A DNA stretch of 64,000 bases. Source: Dactylonectria macrodidyma. Its lineage: Eukaryota; Ascomycota; Sordariomycetes; Hypocreales; Nectriaceae. The notes under the pieces are model-generated. The model saw only the letters and a list, made by a program, of their open reading frames with translations, was not told the origin of the DNA and made no database searches. The position numbers and the translations under genes are program-made. The stretch spans positions 6,882,001-6,946,000 of the forward strand of contig JAGMUV010000001.1 in NCBI GenBank assembly GCA_020744425.1, read 5' to 3'. Below, one piece after another: positions 1 through 12,180 of this stretch. Within the stretch, counting starts at the first letter, position 1; every line of letters begins with the position of its first letter.

Positions 1-471
1 TTTCCACGACGCTCTTTCGTACGTATATCTATAGCGACTATTGACTCAGGCTGACTAAATGACATCACAGAGCTGGTGTGCCACAGGTAATTCTTCCCAT
101 GTGGGTCGATTTGTACGATTTTGCACAGCTCGTCGAATATCTTGGGATCGGTACTTGGGCATGCCAGGACATAAGCCCTCACTGGTCAGCAGAATGTCTC
201 GCAGGCGCTTTCTTGAAAGTACTGGAGAAAAGCGATACGAGTACCGCCATGAAGCAAAGAGCAAGGGGGTTTGGAAAGCAGGCACAGCTGCGATCCGGGC
301 GCGCTGTAGCTGCTGAAGAGGTGGCAAAACTCGCAGCTATGGGATCCTGAATCAACTTAGAGATAGAATTCGATACATCGTAGAGAAAAAGCGAATTGGG
401 GATGTACTGCTGCTCGCTTTATTGGTAGCGCGCTCTACAAACCCTTAATTCACAATGCTACACCAGAGTCT
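1..471. other. No gene recognised
   Basis: Short overlapping open frames occur on both strands around 55-350, but none shows a recognisable domain, splice structure or start context. Nothing supportable is seen here. Confidence 0.4.
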
Positions 472-1784
472 CTATTCTTGAGCATCGATAACAGATGGGT
501 ATTCTTGCCAAACCGCCCACATCAGTAATTCTTGTACAAAAGTTTTCTGCATCTCTACCAAGTACCTCTGAATATCCTCTGGCTCTTCGAACCCATCGTT
601 GAAGCTATATACCAATCTGAGTTGGTCCCGAAGGGTGTGCACGAGTATCATGCTCATGCCCATAACGACATCAACGCCGATTGTAATGTCATTGACCTCG
701 ATTCCAGTGCCATACTCTCGCTGTAAATACCTCTCTGCAATTCCCAAACTACTGACAAAGGCGTCCTTGTATAAGACTGGGTTAGCAAGAAACTCTGGAT
801 CTTGAACGACATTGTTGATAGAACTTGTGCAACGACTTAGTAATATCCTAGTAGGAAGCAGGCAGAGCGATATCGTGGGGAAGAGGGGAATAGTACGTGG
901 AAACTGCGTACTTGGTCGAGTTTTTAAGGTTCCGGCAGATGCGAACGAAGGTTGAACTGATTCGTTGTCACGTAATGTGAGAGCTTGGAACTGGGATCCG
1001 CGTGCTTGACCACAGCTGCAACGTACGCGGCATGAACAGCGGCCGTTACACTGATGTCTTTATGCTTGCAAGCCTTGACCACTGCGTCTGTTGTCTCTGC
1101 GGGAAACGCCAGCTCCATGTTTCGACAGTTGCTTGGTGGCCCTTACCTCAGCTTTGATGCAGTGCTAATCCCAGGAAACTGTCTCGCCCAGGTTGTAAAG
1201 GCGTCGGTGTTATTACATTTGGTCTGGTTTTTCCTCGACGAGCCCAGCGCTTCCTCAATGATGGGGGCGAGTCTGGATGGTTCGTCACCAAACTTGATGT
1301 CCTTGATGTGGGAAGCGAGGGCGTTGAAGTCGCTATGCCAAAACATCAACACGCCAGTACCATCAATGGTATGATTATGAGCACGAAAGACGAGCTCCGA
1401 GGACTTAGGGAGGTAGTACAACACCGCTTGCTTGATGGGCTTGACGGACTAGTACAGCTCTTCAGCGTCGGATGCCCAAGAGATGACGAATGTTGATGCC
1501 AGCCATTCTACCAGTGCTTCTGTGTCTAGAACCACGTACACCTTCTTCATGCCTTCCATGCTAGTGGTTATCTGCGGTTGCTCGTAGCAGATTTACTTCC
1601 AGGCATGCTGGAGGGATGGTGCCACGTCTAGGAGATTTAGGTTGATTCGGACCTTGGAGAAAATCGTATAGTGCTCGCAACCACCACAAGCAGCAGCTGA
1701 CATGTTGGCCATGATGGTGAAGTAGCCCTCCAAGTCATCGGTTGAGCGCTCCCAACAGCTGTTCGAAATTTGTATCCAGCTCAT
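472..1784 (-). pseudogene. Decayed condensation/acyltransferase-like gene
   Basis: Read on the minus strand, consecutive fragments line up as one protein of the fungal HxxxDG-type acyltransferase/condensation family. The fragments are an N-terminal piece (DDLEGYF), a piece with HNHTIDGTG that matches the HxxxDG active-site motif, a piece starting MELAFPAETTDAVV, and a C-terminal piece (LRLVYSFNDGFEEPED). The frame is broken by in-frame stops at 1593-1595, 1449-1451 and 1143-1145. It shifts near 940 and again near 815, and a further stop lies at 848-850 in the shifted frame. Introns cannot explain stops inside conserved blocks, so I call it a pseudogene. All parts are still present and in order, which suggests decay by point mutations and small indels rather than a large deletion. 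The exact substrate class is unknown; the family assignment is from memory of related proteins. Confidence 0.7.
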
Positions 1785-1932
1785 CTTGTTGAAGTTTGTT
1801 CAGGGGGAGACGAGAAAACTGGTAGGGTACTGATGCGCTCTTGGAGGGCTGACGAGAGTGCGTTTGTATCTGTAAACGTGATGAAGACGACAAAACCCTG
1901 TAAAGGCTCTTCTCAGACAGAAAAACAATCAT

Positions 1933-3124
1933 GTGTATTTATGTGCGAGCATTCTAACGAATGATGACTTTCCGGATGTGATAAAGCTTTTCGGAGTATG
2001 GTGGAACGATGCGATCGCAACTTGATTGCTGCTTTAAGAAAGCCGAGAGGGTTGTCTCGCAAACATTTGGCCTTTTTCCGAAGCGCAAGGATTCGAAGAA
2101 CCGAGCGGGAAAAACAAACTCATCATCCTTTATTTCGAACAAGCAGTGGGAGCAGCAGTCAATTATCCACAACTGATGTACTGAGGATACAGTACGCCCA
2201 GACATGAGACCGTAATGAATGCGCATGAGGGCACACAATTTAGAATTACTTAGTCTCCTCGATGATAGATAGAAATCCACCATTGGAAACGCTCACAGAG
2301 GCCGGGCTATTTATTCCGCCCTAGCGCGGTCGGAAAATGATTGACTCGGTACGAGTGACCGCGGCATCAAAATTGTCTCATGTCATATAAGCTGTGTCAC
2401 TCACGTTGGGCAGTTGAACCTCTTCCACAGATGTGGAAATAATCACGCTAGCCAAGCCATCGCACAGAGAGCGTGGCGTGGAGTGTTTGAACCGGTTCCG
2501 CCACTAGCATCGAAATGCGTGTTTTTTTAACCATGTCGGCATCAAATGCGGCCGAAAAGGTTGGCACTTTTGTTTCCCCGGTTGGTAAAGGGAAAATGGA
2601 AGTTGATGGTGTTAGGAATGCACGTGAGATAAGTTAAGGCGCGTGACGTGGCCCACTAGCAAATCGTGTACTTCGTTTTGTAGTTGAAGCCTTCGTTAGC
2701 CTTAGAGCACTCTGACCAAAATCAAATTCGCCCACGCTTCTTTCAAGTTATCTCAACTCTTCAAGCTCGAATCATTGGCACCGACAACGCGTCAGTAAAT
2801 ACTGGAAAGCTCTTTGATCTGATACTGAATCCGATGTTATTAGGGTCTCAGCTTGGTAGAGACAGGGATAATGTGGGTACAACCGCTCGGTGAGGGCGCC
2901 ACTCTCACAATTGTGAAAGAGGCCCTCGGGAACGGCCAACGGGATACATCGGGATCACCATACCGACGAGATATGAGAAAATGGCGTAGAGGAAAGACCT
3001 ACGTTGGATATAAAGTCAAGTCCTAGACATCTTGATTATCTCCATTGCATCCATTTCCCCATGGCAAGGTTTCATCGTATTAACCCACAACCGACTTCTC
3101 CATCTTCAAACCCCAACACAAACC
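1933..3124. other. Intergenic region
   Basis: No convincing gene. A 109-residue minus-strand open frame (1954-2283) has no recognisable motif. The last about 120 bp contain a TATA-like GGATATAAAG near 3005 and pyrimidine-rich sequence, which fit a promoter for the small gene starting at 3125. Confidence 0.4.
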
Positions 3125-3402
3125 ATGCCTACAGCCAGTCAAAAAACGTGAGTGTTTGCGAATATTCCCATGCATCCCACTAAAAGCTACGCTAACCTAT
3201 ATTCCCTACAAGATCGACCCAAGACCAAAAACATCTTCAGGACCTACGCATCCGCGAATGGATGATGGATGACGGCCTAGCCCTGCAAGGCAGGTTACTC
3301 GCAGGAGGGAACCTCGCCGACTGGTCTCGTCATGCTGACAAAGCACAAGGTCTGGAAGACACAGAAGTGGAAGAAATTTTCTTAGAAGACATGGCAATAT
3401 GA
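3125..3402 (+). CDS. Small hypothetical protein, 70 aa, one intron
   Basis: Exons 3125-3147 and 3213-3402 join to a 70-residue frame. The 65-bp intron begins GTGAGT, has a branch-like GCTAAC at 3191-3196 and ends ACAAG. Without splicing, the first frame hits a stop exactly at the donor, which supports the intron. A TATA-like sequence lies about 120 bp upstream. The product is hydrophilic and acidic, with no signal peptide, membrane segment or cysteine. It contains a basic-then-acidic stretch (RIREWMMDDG) and a glutamate-rich tail (VEEIFLEDMAI). I recognise no family. It could be a conserved small fungal protein or a chance frame; the clean donor, branch and acceptor plus the upstream TATA favour a real gene. 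Confidence 0.5.
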
Positions 3403-4466
3403 ATGAACGGCAGGGGAAGGAGATAAAGGGCTTTGTATTTACATTAGACAGCGATTTGAACTTGTAGTTACACTTCTCAGTGTCGCCAGTTTTCATGCAG
3501 TAATCATGTCGAGCAGGGATGTCCGCGTAAATTACTGCTTCACAATGGATGACACTTCAATGAGGGCCTGAGAGTCCGACAGCTGCTACTGAAGCACTTT
3601 GGCTAATCATTTCCGTTGTATCAGGCTTAACTCTCACCGCCCATCATCAATAAATCGCCGTAGGCCACATGCATTCTAAATCTGGGTTCTCGTGTGAGCG
3701 GGGAAAAATGTCTACAAGCCTTCGCCTACATGTTCAGCTCGCCATGATCCACTTTCACAATTGTGGAGGTTTTGTCTTGCAAACCCTGCATCAAAAAGCA
3801 TATGCTGGATGCCTCGCGAAGGTTGCATGTCACCAAGGGCCACCTTTACGTCACCTACATTGTCATGTCGACGTGGACGCCTGAATCTTGATTAACATTC
3901 AAGCCCTGAGTGGTGAGAACCTTGGGGGTCCCAAGTGGTACCCAAGCGAGGACAGAAAGACAATTTTGACCCCAAGGCACTGTGGCAATCGTTGCAGCGC
4001 TAAGGAGAATGCTGATTACAGTAACCGCCTGGCAGGTCAAGTTCTCACCGCACCGCTCAAAGTTCTCCTGGTTGGCCGAGAAAGTATCGCGACGGATGCC
4101 TTGCACTATCGCTAAGAAAGCTTCTGTACACTGATTATGATTAAATGGTCAAAGGTTCCCAATTGAAAAGCGACCATGGCTCGAGACGTGAGACGTGCAC
4201 CCTCTAGCACTACCAGTGATCCACCCACAACCTGAATAAGTGCACGTTCAATCAACATTTAGATCGTACCAAGAGTGATATTGCGGAAACTGGGTTATTC
4301 TTGGCATTTATAATCATGGCTTTGGACTCTTGGGCAATCTTGTAAAGGATGATATCATGTATTCAGGTCTCAGAATCACCTCCCACCCCCCCACCCCTCC
4401 TCTCACCCCCCACTAATGTACCATACAAACATTGCATCAAAGATTCTCATGATTCTCCTTCAACTC
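3403..4466. other. Intergenic region
   Basis: No supported gene. Opposing open frames near 3855-4115 overlap each other and lack motifs. A C-rich tract (CCCACCCCCCCACCCC-like) lies near 4380-4410, just beyond the 3' end of the acyltransferase gene. Confidence 0.4.
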
Positions 4467-5891
4467 TTATCTCGCTTTGGCAAACTTGTTCCAAAGCGGT
4501 TCATGGAGTAATTTGTCCAGGCAACTAGACTCTACACCCACCATAATCTCCATGCCACCATCCGGCAGCGGCGGGAGAGCAACCTGGAGGCCGTTGATGA
4601 CGCCCACATGTGGAGCGCGAATGGACTCAATCTTCCCGCCTAGCAAGGGCCCAAAATCGATGCTGTAGACGTCAAAGTTGACCCAAGAGGTCTGGACGCA
4701 GTGATAACCCGGGACGTCGGTAAAGGCCGTCGCAACAATCTTGTCGACGTGGTCCAGTTTGTCGACGAGCGTCACTACGTCGTCGGTGAACTGTTTGTCC
4801 GCACGGGTGAGGGCCTTGCGGATCAAGAAAGCTAGGTCTGCCAGGTTGGCTGAGCTGAGCATCTGACGGATGGGTGCGGATACAGCCACATATTCCAGGA
4901 AGCATCCTAGGGTGTTAGGGTGTACAGGAGGGTCGGTTCGAAGGCGCCCGTCGATCGCGATGTTGAAGACGGACACGGGATCGCCTTCAAGTGTCTCGAG
5001 CGGGTTCTGGACTGCCATGACTGTCCGCCATAGAAGTGCTGACAAGGCGTCGTTGGTAGAGATCCAGGTCTGCTCTGACTGCTCAGAAGCGTTGGAGGGC
5101 GAGGCTTCGGCTTTGAGCGCCTTGAGGGACTCAGGCGAGAAGTAGAAGACTTGTCCGCGGTGGTCTGGCGACTTCATCTTGGGCGGTGCGCCTTCTGGTA
5201 CAAAAGGAATGCATAGATACTCCGGATGGTCCTCAGTCATTCCCTTGTTGTTGCCAGAGGGGTTCATGATGAGGACTCTGTCGCCCATCATAGAAGGATC
5301 AAGCACATACGGCTCAGTAATGTCAAGCCTCTGAAGGCGTCGACACTCTTCAGCCCAGATCCTGGTCCACACCTGAAACGTGGTCCCGTCTCCAGCCATG
5401 TGAAAGATGCACCACGTCAGGATGAGGCCGCCCTGGATGAAGTTGGCTTGCACGAGCGAGACGGGTAGCTTTTCACCTGGCAAAGGCCAAACGGTCCGAC
5501 GGCACAGGTCCTCTGCGTTGAAGGCAGACACGGGAAAGGCTTTGTCCTTGAGCTGTGCATACGTAAACGGATATGCTTTGGGTGACCGTAGATCCTTGGA
5601 GACGACATTCTCGATATCGCTGTCGTCGGATGGCTTCCGGAACTTGAAGACGCCACCCTGAATGGCATCCGGATCTGGGACGGCCTCGGCACCCATGACG
5701 CCAATGCGCTGTTTGGCAGCATCGAAACCTCCCTTGAGGACTGAAGATACTTGATCAAAGTCGTAGTCATCGGGCAGAGGAGAGGTGAAGACGTAGCGGA
5801 GATATCCCTTGGGTCCGATACGCTCCAGCGGAGTCAACGGAGGGATCTGGGAGAAGGGGTCCAAGGAACCCATGGCTAAGGTGGCAGACAA
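4467..5891 (-). CDS. Trichothecene 3-O-acetyltransferase-like (BAHD-type) acyltransferase
   Basis: Uninterrupted 474-residue frame. It carries the transferase-family active-site motif HxxxD as HMAGD at residues 164-168 and, toward the C-terminus, a DFG-type block (SIDFGPLLGG, degenerate relative to DFGWG). Layout and length (about 450-480 aa) match fungal acyl-CoA-dependent O-acyltransferases of the TRI101-like group in PF02458, which move an acyl group from acyl-CoA to a hydroxyl of a secondary metabolite. Some members acetylate trichothecenes as self-protection, but many homologues are not linked to that pathway, and no trichothecene genes are seen nearby. The natural substrate is therefore unknown. 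The first ATG of the frame is used; a second in-frame ATG lies six codons on. No signal peptide, so cytosolic. Confidence 0.85.
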   Translation of the reverse strand: MSATLAMGSLDPFSQIPPLTPLERIGPKGYLRYVFTSPLPDDYDFDQVSSVLKGGFDAAKQRIGVMGAEAVPDPDAIQGGVFKFRKPSDDSDIENVVSKDLRSPKAYPFTYAQLKDKAFPVSAFNAEDLCRRTVWPLPGEKLPVSLVQANFIQGGLILTWCIFHMAGDGTTFQVWTRIWAEECRRLQRLDITEPYVLDPSMMGDRVLIMNPSGNNKGMTEDHPEYLCIPFVPEGAPPKMKSPDHRGQVFYFSPESLKALKAEASPSNASEQSEQTWISTNDALSALLWRTVMAVQNPLETLEGDPVSVFNIAIDGRLRTDPPVHPNTLGCFLEYVAVSAPIRQMLSSANLADLAFLIRKALTRADKQFTDDVVTLVDKLDHVDKIVATAFTDVPGYHCVQTSWVNFDVYSIDFGPLLGGKIESIRAPHVGVINGLQVALPPLPDGGMEIMVGVESSCLDKLLHEPLWNKFAKAR

Positions 5892-7442
5892 AGAGGAGAT
5901 ACTGTAGCAAAGCCTCAGACGGGGGAAAAAGTAAGGAGATACGGTAAGTCAGTAGGTGATCGGATAGAAACGGTGGAAAACAAGGCGCTCTCAGGGGATG
6001 AGAGACATTTATCATTTATTTCTCTAGAGCAACCTGGGCAATGATAATCATTTGCCCCATGTAAACAACCAACACTTTCCTCTTGTTGGTCTCTTGTGTC
6101 ACTCCTCGCATCCAGAGTTATTTCCACAAGCACACGCTTCGTAGCAGTTCGCGTATGCAGAGCGCGAAATGCTCTAAACACCCACATGCAGGCCCAGGAG
6201 CAAACAAGTCCCCCGAGGACCCGAGATGAATTGTAGAGCAAGGCTCCCCGGCGGGAGTTGTTGGTTCGAAATGATGCAGCATGCAGCTTTGTCTGGGATG
6301 TCGTTCATTGCAACCTTGGACCGCCGATCAGTTCATTCAACGGTGCTGTGGTGCCATGAGGATCTGTTCCCTCGCCTATGCTTCGTCATCTTTTTCATCA
6401 TCAGATGGAGCAGTCATTCCTACGACACCGTTATCGTTGCAAACCGTTCATGGGACCAATTGTATCTCCCCACCCGTGAAAGTTACAGAACAGCAGCATC
6501 TCGAATGAACTCCCCAGGGTGAGAGGGTTTGTGGGTCATATCTGTTCCCCGGTTTCGACGAGCACGTACTCTATGCACAAGACCAGTGGGGAAAGGTCTC
6601 TGTGGCCAATAGTGCCAGGATGGGACGGGTAAGTAGGGAAATCTTTCTGAAGCCCATGATGAAAGAGAAACAAGGATGCGAAGACACAAAAATTCAATAC
6701 ATTGCACAACTTTTCCGAGCTGTGTTATGTTGCAAATGCATGAAATAATACATGGATTCTTTCAAGCGGCCCTACGTCGACGCAGTAATTTCCAGCTTGG
6801 CTCTAAGTATTTCCATCGTTTGCACAACTCGTGCACTCAATTCGCCAACAGTATCTTTGCTTCGAACCATGAGACTACCAGGTACCATGGGGTACGTAAA
6901 CGTTGAAAATGCAGCCAACCAGCATTGCAACTCTGAGTTTTACCACGGCCTCGTCATGTATCTTTGCGGCGTTGAAGCCCGAACCAACCGCACATGAGTG
7001 AGAAGGATCACTTGCCTGTCTCCTAGTATTAGGTTCTTCCACTCTTGCGTTTTTCAATACGCAGAAGCAGGGATGGGATTCTGACCACAATATGAAGCAC
7101 GCAACAGGGTATAAATCACCCCACATGTTCCTCAAGGGTGAACCAACAAACCTCCCTCTTCCGACTTGCTCCGTGCAAATCGCAACACTCGACCGTAAAA
7201 CCTTTCCTTGGCTGGCATGTCGGTTGAAGAGTTGATAGTATGGGGGACGGTGGGAATAAATCCCGGCGTGCAGGGGATGACATCAGTGGGACATTGATCC
7301 ACGCAGCATGCTACTACGGCCATACGACGCCAGTTGCAAGTTTGCGACAAGACTCTAATAGGATTCTTTTCTTCTTTTTGCGGTGATTTCTTCGCGAGCC
7401 AATGTTCTTAGTAAAACGTTGCAAACACGACAAACCGCAACC
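5892..7442. other. Intergenic region between two divergent genes
   Basis: It separates the acyltransferase (minus) from the rhodopsin-domain gene (plus). Several 60-110-residue frames occur on both strands, but none has a motif or a coherent splice pattern. No repeat recognised. Confidence 0.4.
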
Positions 7443-8881
7443 ATGGCGGAACCGAACCCAGTCATGGTGCAAATCTTTGGAGAGCCGCCCGAAGGAATTG
7501 ATCTTGCACAGAGTACGGCGACAGCAGACACGGCCGCCACAATTGCCTTGCTTGCACTCGCAGTCATAGCTATCATTCTGCGCTTTGTCGCTCGAAGACT
7601 GCAGCAGGCTGGGATGAAGATGGACGATTGGGCAATCATTTTGGCACTGGTGCGTGATTTCATCCCATAGTGAAGAAAAATGACTTACTCTAGACTTTAT
7701 TCAGTTTTTGTTGGCGGAACGGTGGGAATCAGCATTGCAGGTATGTTTATCTCTCTGAAGCTCTCGCTGCGGAAGCAGAGTTAACAAGAACTAGGAGCTC
7801 AGATTGGATCTGGAAAGCACATTTGGGTTGCTGAGCTGGACAATCTCACACTCATCTTTAAGGTTGCTATTCTGTTTCATCATGAGTATCGCCAACATAC
7901 TAATATCTAGCCCAGCTTCTCTATGCATACACCTATGTCTACGCTTCCGCATGCGCCACGACCAAAGTCTCGATCCTCTTCTTCTACCTGCGCATCTTCA
8001 CCAATGGCGACCTCATCTTCAAGCTATCCATGGGCCTCGGCTTCTTCCTGTCTATATCCTACCCGCTCATCATCTGGATCACCATGGCCAATTGCTGCAA
8101 GCCCGTGTCGTTTTACTGGCTGCAGTTCACGGGGGCCACGGGGACCTGCATCGATGTCAACAAATTCTTCCTCGCCTTGGGCATCATCAACATGCTCGCC
8201 GACGTAATTGTGTTGATTATCCCCATTCCGCAAATCTTGAAGTTGCAAATGTCTCGGAAGAAGAAGGCTGGTGTTTCTGGCATCATGCTTCTGGGAAGCT
8301 TGTAAGAAGCATTCCCCGGCAGCCCATTCTGGCTCTACAATCCGTGATAGAACAACGAAAACTGACGTGATGATAGCGTCTGCGTTGCCAGTATCGTACG
8401 CATCCACTACCTCTCCAAGTTCTCCTCCACCACCGATCTCACCTATGCCATGGGTCCCGTCTTCATCTGGTCCGCAATCGAGCCATCTATTGCCATCGTC
8501 TCAGCATGCCTCCCGCACCTAGTTCCGCTACGCCGTGTCGTCCGAAGCAAGCTGGAGTCGAGTTTTGGAAGCAAAAACGGACAATCAAACTCGAGCACGC
8601 CCTGGCGTTCGCATCCATCGGCAGTAGGGAAGAACTCGCAAAAGAGCGATACCCTCTTCACGTATGGCGGGTCACGCTTCAATTTTGGCGGCGACAGGAT
8701 GCTCAAGCTTGTTGATACCGATGACGAGATTGCTCTCACCAATAGAGTAACGAGTGGCAGCTCGACGCACAAGGATAATCCGAGTGCGTCGAGCGCGTCA
8801 GGTTCGGACGAGGTTCGTAATGGGCATTCAATCATGGTGCATTCTACAATTATGCAGTCATCGACAACTGCCAAATCTTGA
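7443..8881 (+). CDS. Rhodopsin-domain (SAT4/PTH11-like) integral membrane protein
   Basis: Five exons (7443-7653, 7705-7740, 7795-7862, 7916-8301, 8377-8881) give 401 residues with all phases consistent. The protein has seven hydrophobic segments, beginning with IALLALAVIAIILRFVARR. It has the family hallmarks DDWAI after helix 1, a TTKVSILFFYLRIF-type third helix, an extracellular loop with paired cysteines (NCCKP ... GTCID), and IWSAIEPSIAIVSACLP in the last helix. A Ser-rich hydrophilic cytosolic tail of about 110 residues follows. This is the fungal rhodopsin-domain family (PF20684), which includes PTH11-like putative receptors. Ligand and role are unknown. The exon 1 donor is placed at GTGATT (7654) because the alternative at 7650 breaks the conserved frame. 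Confidence 0.85.
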
Positions 8882-10755
8882 TATCAGATGGAGGTGTGGT
8901 TGGAAGTCAAGGAATCCTGCTGCACCACGTCAGCCTTGAATCGGTCTCAATTTCATGATATTTTCTGAACTTAAGAGGTTGGATTGGGATCAAGTCCCAC
9001 GGAAAATGAATGGATGCATAAAATTTTTGTTAGAATTAGACCCTGTAATTAGATCCAACAGAGGGTAAAGAAGAACACACTCAGAGGTCCAGGAGACTGC
9101 CCATCTTCTTGAATCCGGGATAAATTGATGAAGCCGGAGACGGCAAGTAGATGATCACAATATCATGCCCTGCACAACTAACCTGACTCGCATCACTATT
9201 GCCGATTTGAAGATGAAGATGGCGGCGTACCAATCCATCGATTTGTTCCGTAATCCCGAAACCCGGCTCCAAATCACCGAAAGAGGAAGGCAGACCGTCG
9301 GGTTGAACAGCCGTCGAAGCGAACTGGGACGGTAGACTAGGTAACTTCGAAGATCGGCATCCCAGCAGGTGGAGGTCAGCTCTAGATATGAGTTATCACA
9401 ACCGTGAGAGCACCTCTGTGGTAGGATCCACGAATGCTACGTGGTAGTTGTTGGTCGTACCCTGGTTGCGAGACGTGGGCTCTCCACAACACCCCGACAT
9501 CGATCCACGGTGCAATACCCGCCTTTGTAACCTCACCAAATTGAGCTCCGTAATTCGTAAATGACCTCAGGTACACAGATCTTGAGGTCTGCTAATGCCC
9601 GCACTATCTGATATGACTCAATGCGAAGAACAAAAGAGGGGCATGCTTAGACCTGCATACCAACACGCATTGGAAGAGAAAAAGAACGTGCATAACCCCG
9701 TTCAACACCGCCGCGCTTTAGGATGTCGCACTGCGAAATTAAGTCGTCGCACCCAGAGTCAGCGATCCTTTCATCTTCGGCCACATGCAGATTTTTCAGT
9801 GGCTACAACTAAATTTTGTTCAAGAAAATTGAGGTGCTCAGCTTCGCCTTGATAGCATGATACATCAGAATTATTGGCCAGAGAGCGAACGTATCGCAAC
9901 CCCAGCCAGACAATACTAAGCTGAGAGTTCCTCCATGGGACCCATTCGACCTACCCTGCAGCACAAAGACTGAGAACAAACTTGCCCACTACACTTCTAG
10001 ACTAAATGAGCCTTACATGTTCCGTCAGAATGCCAGGATTTTCACATTTCAATTTCTTTTATTTGATTGAATTTAGGTCTGACCAAATCCAAGTAAGGCT
10101 GATGCTTCGCCTCCATGCAATTCACGCCTGGTCTCGTCCTCAGAAGTTCACGTCTGCGTAAGGTCAGCTCTAGCCAATAACAAGCCTTCACTATTCTTCA
10201 TGAGCCCTTCAATGATTTAAGAACTATCATCGGCTTATTTGTATATCAGCCGTTTCTGCGGCTATCATTTGGTACGTTCGAGTCTTCTACATTGAGACAT
10301 CTCTATCGTGTTGAGCTAGGTTCTACTTGCTGCGTTGCGATTCCCAATAGGTAGGCCATGCCTAACAGCGTGGGATAATGATGCAATCTGCACATCACTA
10401 GAGCTAGAGAGTTGAATGCAGTAGATCCAGCAGGCAACTGGTAGCGCGGCTGGATGGCGCAATTTGACATTAAATGATGAGATGTGGGAGAAAGCCCCGC
10501 ACGCGTATTCAAACCAAACAAGCAACATCTCGACCTATGTATGAGCGGGAGATCCGATGACGACATCAATGAGTAATGCTAAGCCGTATCGCTATTAGCC
10601 ATCCAAATTCGACTAACGCTGCATGTTGAGCTGACTCTTGGCGGAAGTGGGATATGGGAATTCCACATGGCGACATTATATATTGAACGCTTCTGCCGTG
10701 AGATAAGTTTATGTCATGAGATATCAGCATAAACAGGCTTTGAACTGATCTCAAG
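8882..10755. other. Intergenic region with a possible gene relic
   Basis: Minus-strand open frames at 9081-9300 and about 9380-9560 have protein-like composition (for example GFGITEQIDGLVRR). They cannot be joined into a gene with confidence and match no family I recognise. The rest, 9600-10755, shows no supported gene. The last 100 bp include TATATTGAA near 10680 and form the promoter side of the oxygenase gene. Confidence 0.3.
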
Positions 10756-12112
10756 ATGCCGTCTGCAGTTCCTCCCGAGTTAGAGCCATACACTCACGTC
10801 CCCGAGACGAAGGAACAACTCGACTGGGCGTCCCGTAAGTACCCGCCTATTTAATAAAACACGACTCCAACTCCCTCTCGTTTAGACTTGCTCATTAGGA
10901 TGATTTGTAGTCACAAACATCGACTTGTCCAAGTATGGCACTCCCGAAGGCAACAGGGAACTCTCCCAAGCCCTGATTCGAGCCATCAACACCAAGGGCT
11001 TTTTCTACGTGACCAACTTTGGAATCCCTCAAGAAGATGTAGATCTTCAATTCGCACTCGGCCAAGCATTCTACAAACTCTCTTTAGAAGAGAAGTTAGA
11101 GTATATTGCGGATTTAGACGCGGGGAACTATACTGGGTATAGACCCGCGGGCAGAAGGCCGTTGCCAGGAGGAAAACCAGAGAAGATAGAAATGTGGAAC
11201 ATGTCCAGTATGTTTATCATCCAATTTTTCATCTACGTCTCGGTGTTGCTCTTCAGTACTAACATGACGGCTAAAGCTGAGGATGGGCAAATCAGGCAGC
11301 GTCTACCCAAACCACTGGATAGCTACCGTGACGACATTAAGAACTTTTCCAAGGTCGGAACCCCCTAACGTGTGAAAGTCGCGAGACCCTAATACTCTGA
11401 GATCTGTAGGCCCTTCATGACAACATTCTCGATCCTTTGAATCACCTAATTGCTCTAGCACTTGAGCTACCTGAGGATTACTTCAAAGAGCTCCACAGAT
11501 GGGATACCAATGACGAGTCCCATTTGAGATACATGAAGTACTCCAAGTTTTCCCAAGAAGAGGTCGACTCATTAAAAGATAACCTGTGGATCCGCGGACA
11601 CACAGACCTGGGTTCTTGGACCCTGCTCTTCCGCCAGCCGGTTGCGGGACTACAGATCCGAGACCCAGAGACTAAAGAGTGGAAATGGGCCAAGCCTCTT
11701 GATGGGAGCCTCACTATCAACGCTGGAGATGCCCTCAGCTACTTGACAGGAGGGTACATCAAGTCAACCGTGCATCGCGTAAGGCATCTCTCACTGTAAA
11801 AAACCAGCTGGACTAATCATGCTTAATAACCAGGTTGCGGTCCCCCCAAAGGATCAGCGAGACGTCGATCGTCTGGGATTAATGTACTTCACCCGCCCCC
11901 AGAACGAGGTGCCTCTCAAGACCGTCAATTCTCCTGTTCTTCAGAGAGAAGGCTACGCGGAGAATGACTTTGAGGCTGGTGGACACGAGATACCGACCAT
12001 GGCTGAGTTTACCAGACTAAAACAGACATGGAACCAGCGGAAAGACCTCACTCAAGAACAGCGTGATGGGCAACAGATTCTTCCTGGCGTTATAGAGAAA
12101 CGCTTCCTCTAA
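10756..12112 (+). CDS. 2-oxoglutarate/Fe(II)-dependent dioxygenase (isopenicillin-N-synthase-like)
   Basis: Exons 10756-10834, 10911-11207, 11277-11353, 11410-11778 and 11834-12112 give 366 residues. The N-terminal DIOX_N region contains NTKGFFYVTNFG. The C-terminal jelly roll carries the iron triad H215, D217 (RGHTDLGSWTLLF) and H273 (STVHRV). The usual 2-oxoglutarate-binding RxS after the distal histidine reads R-L-G here (DRLGLMYF), an unusual feature. Enzymes of this superfamily hydroxylate, desaturate or cyclise small molecules using 2-oxoglutarate and oxygen. The substrate cannot be told from sequence. Intron 3 uses a weak donor (GTCGGA), but all alternatives run into a stop. It lies tail to tail with the HET gene, only 68 bp apart. 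Confidence 0.85.
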
Positions 12113-12180
12113 ATGCAAGAAAGAGTTCAGTTCCATAGTGCTAATGGGTGACGTGGCGCGCAAATTGACCCAAAGATTTC

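Noticed and set aside
4467..5891. A trichothecene biosynthetic cluster around the TRI101-like gene
   Set aside because: No terpene synthase, P450 or other TRI-type genes are seen in the flanking sequence. TRI101-like genes are widespread outside such clusters.
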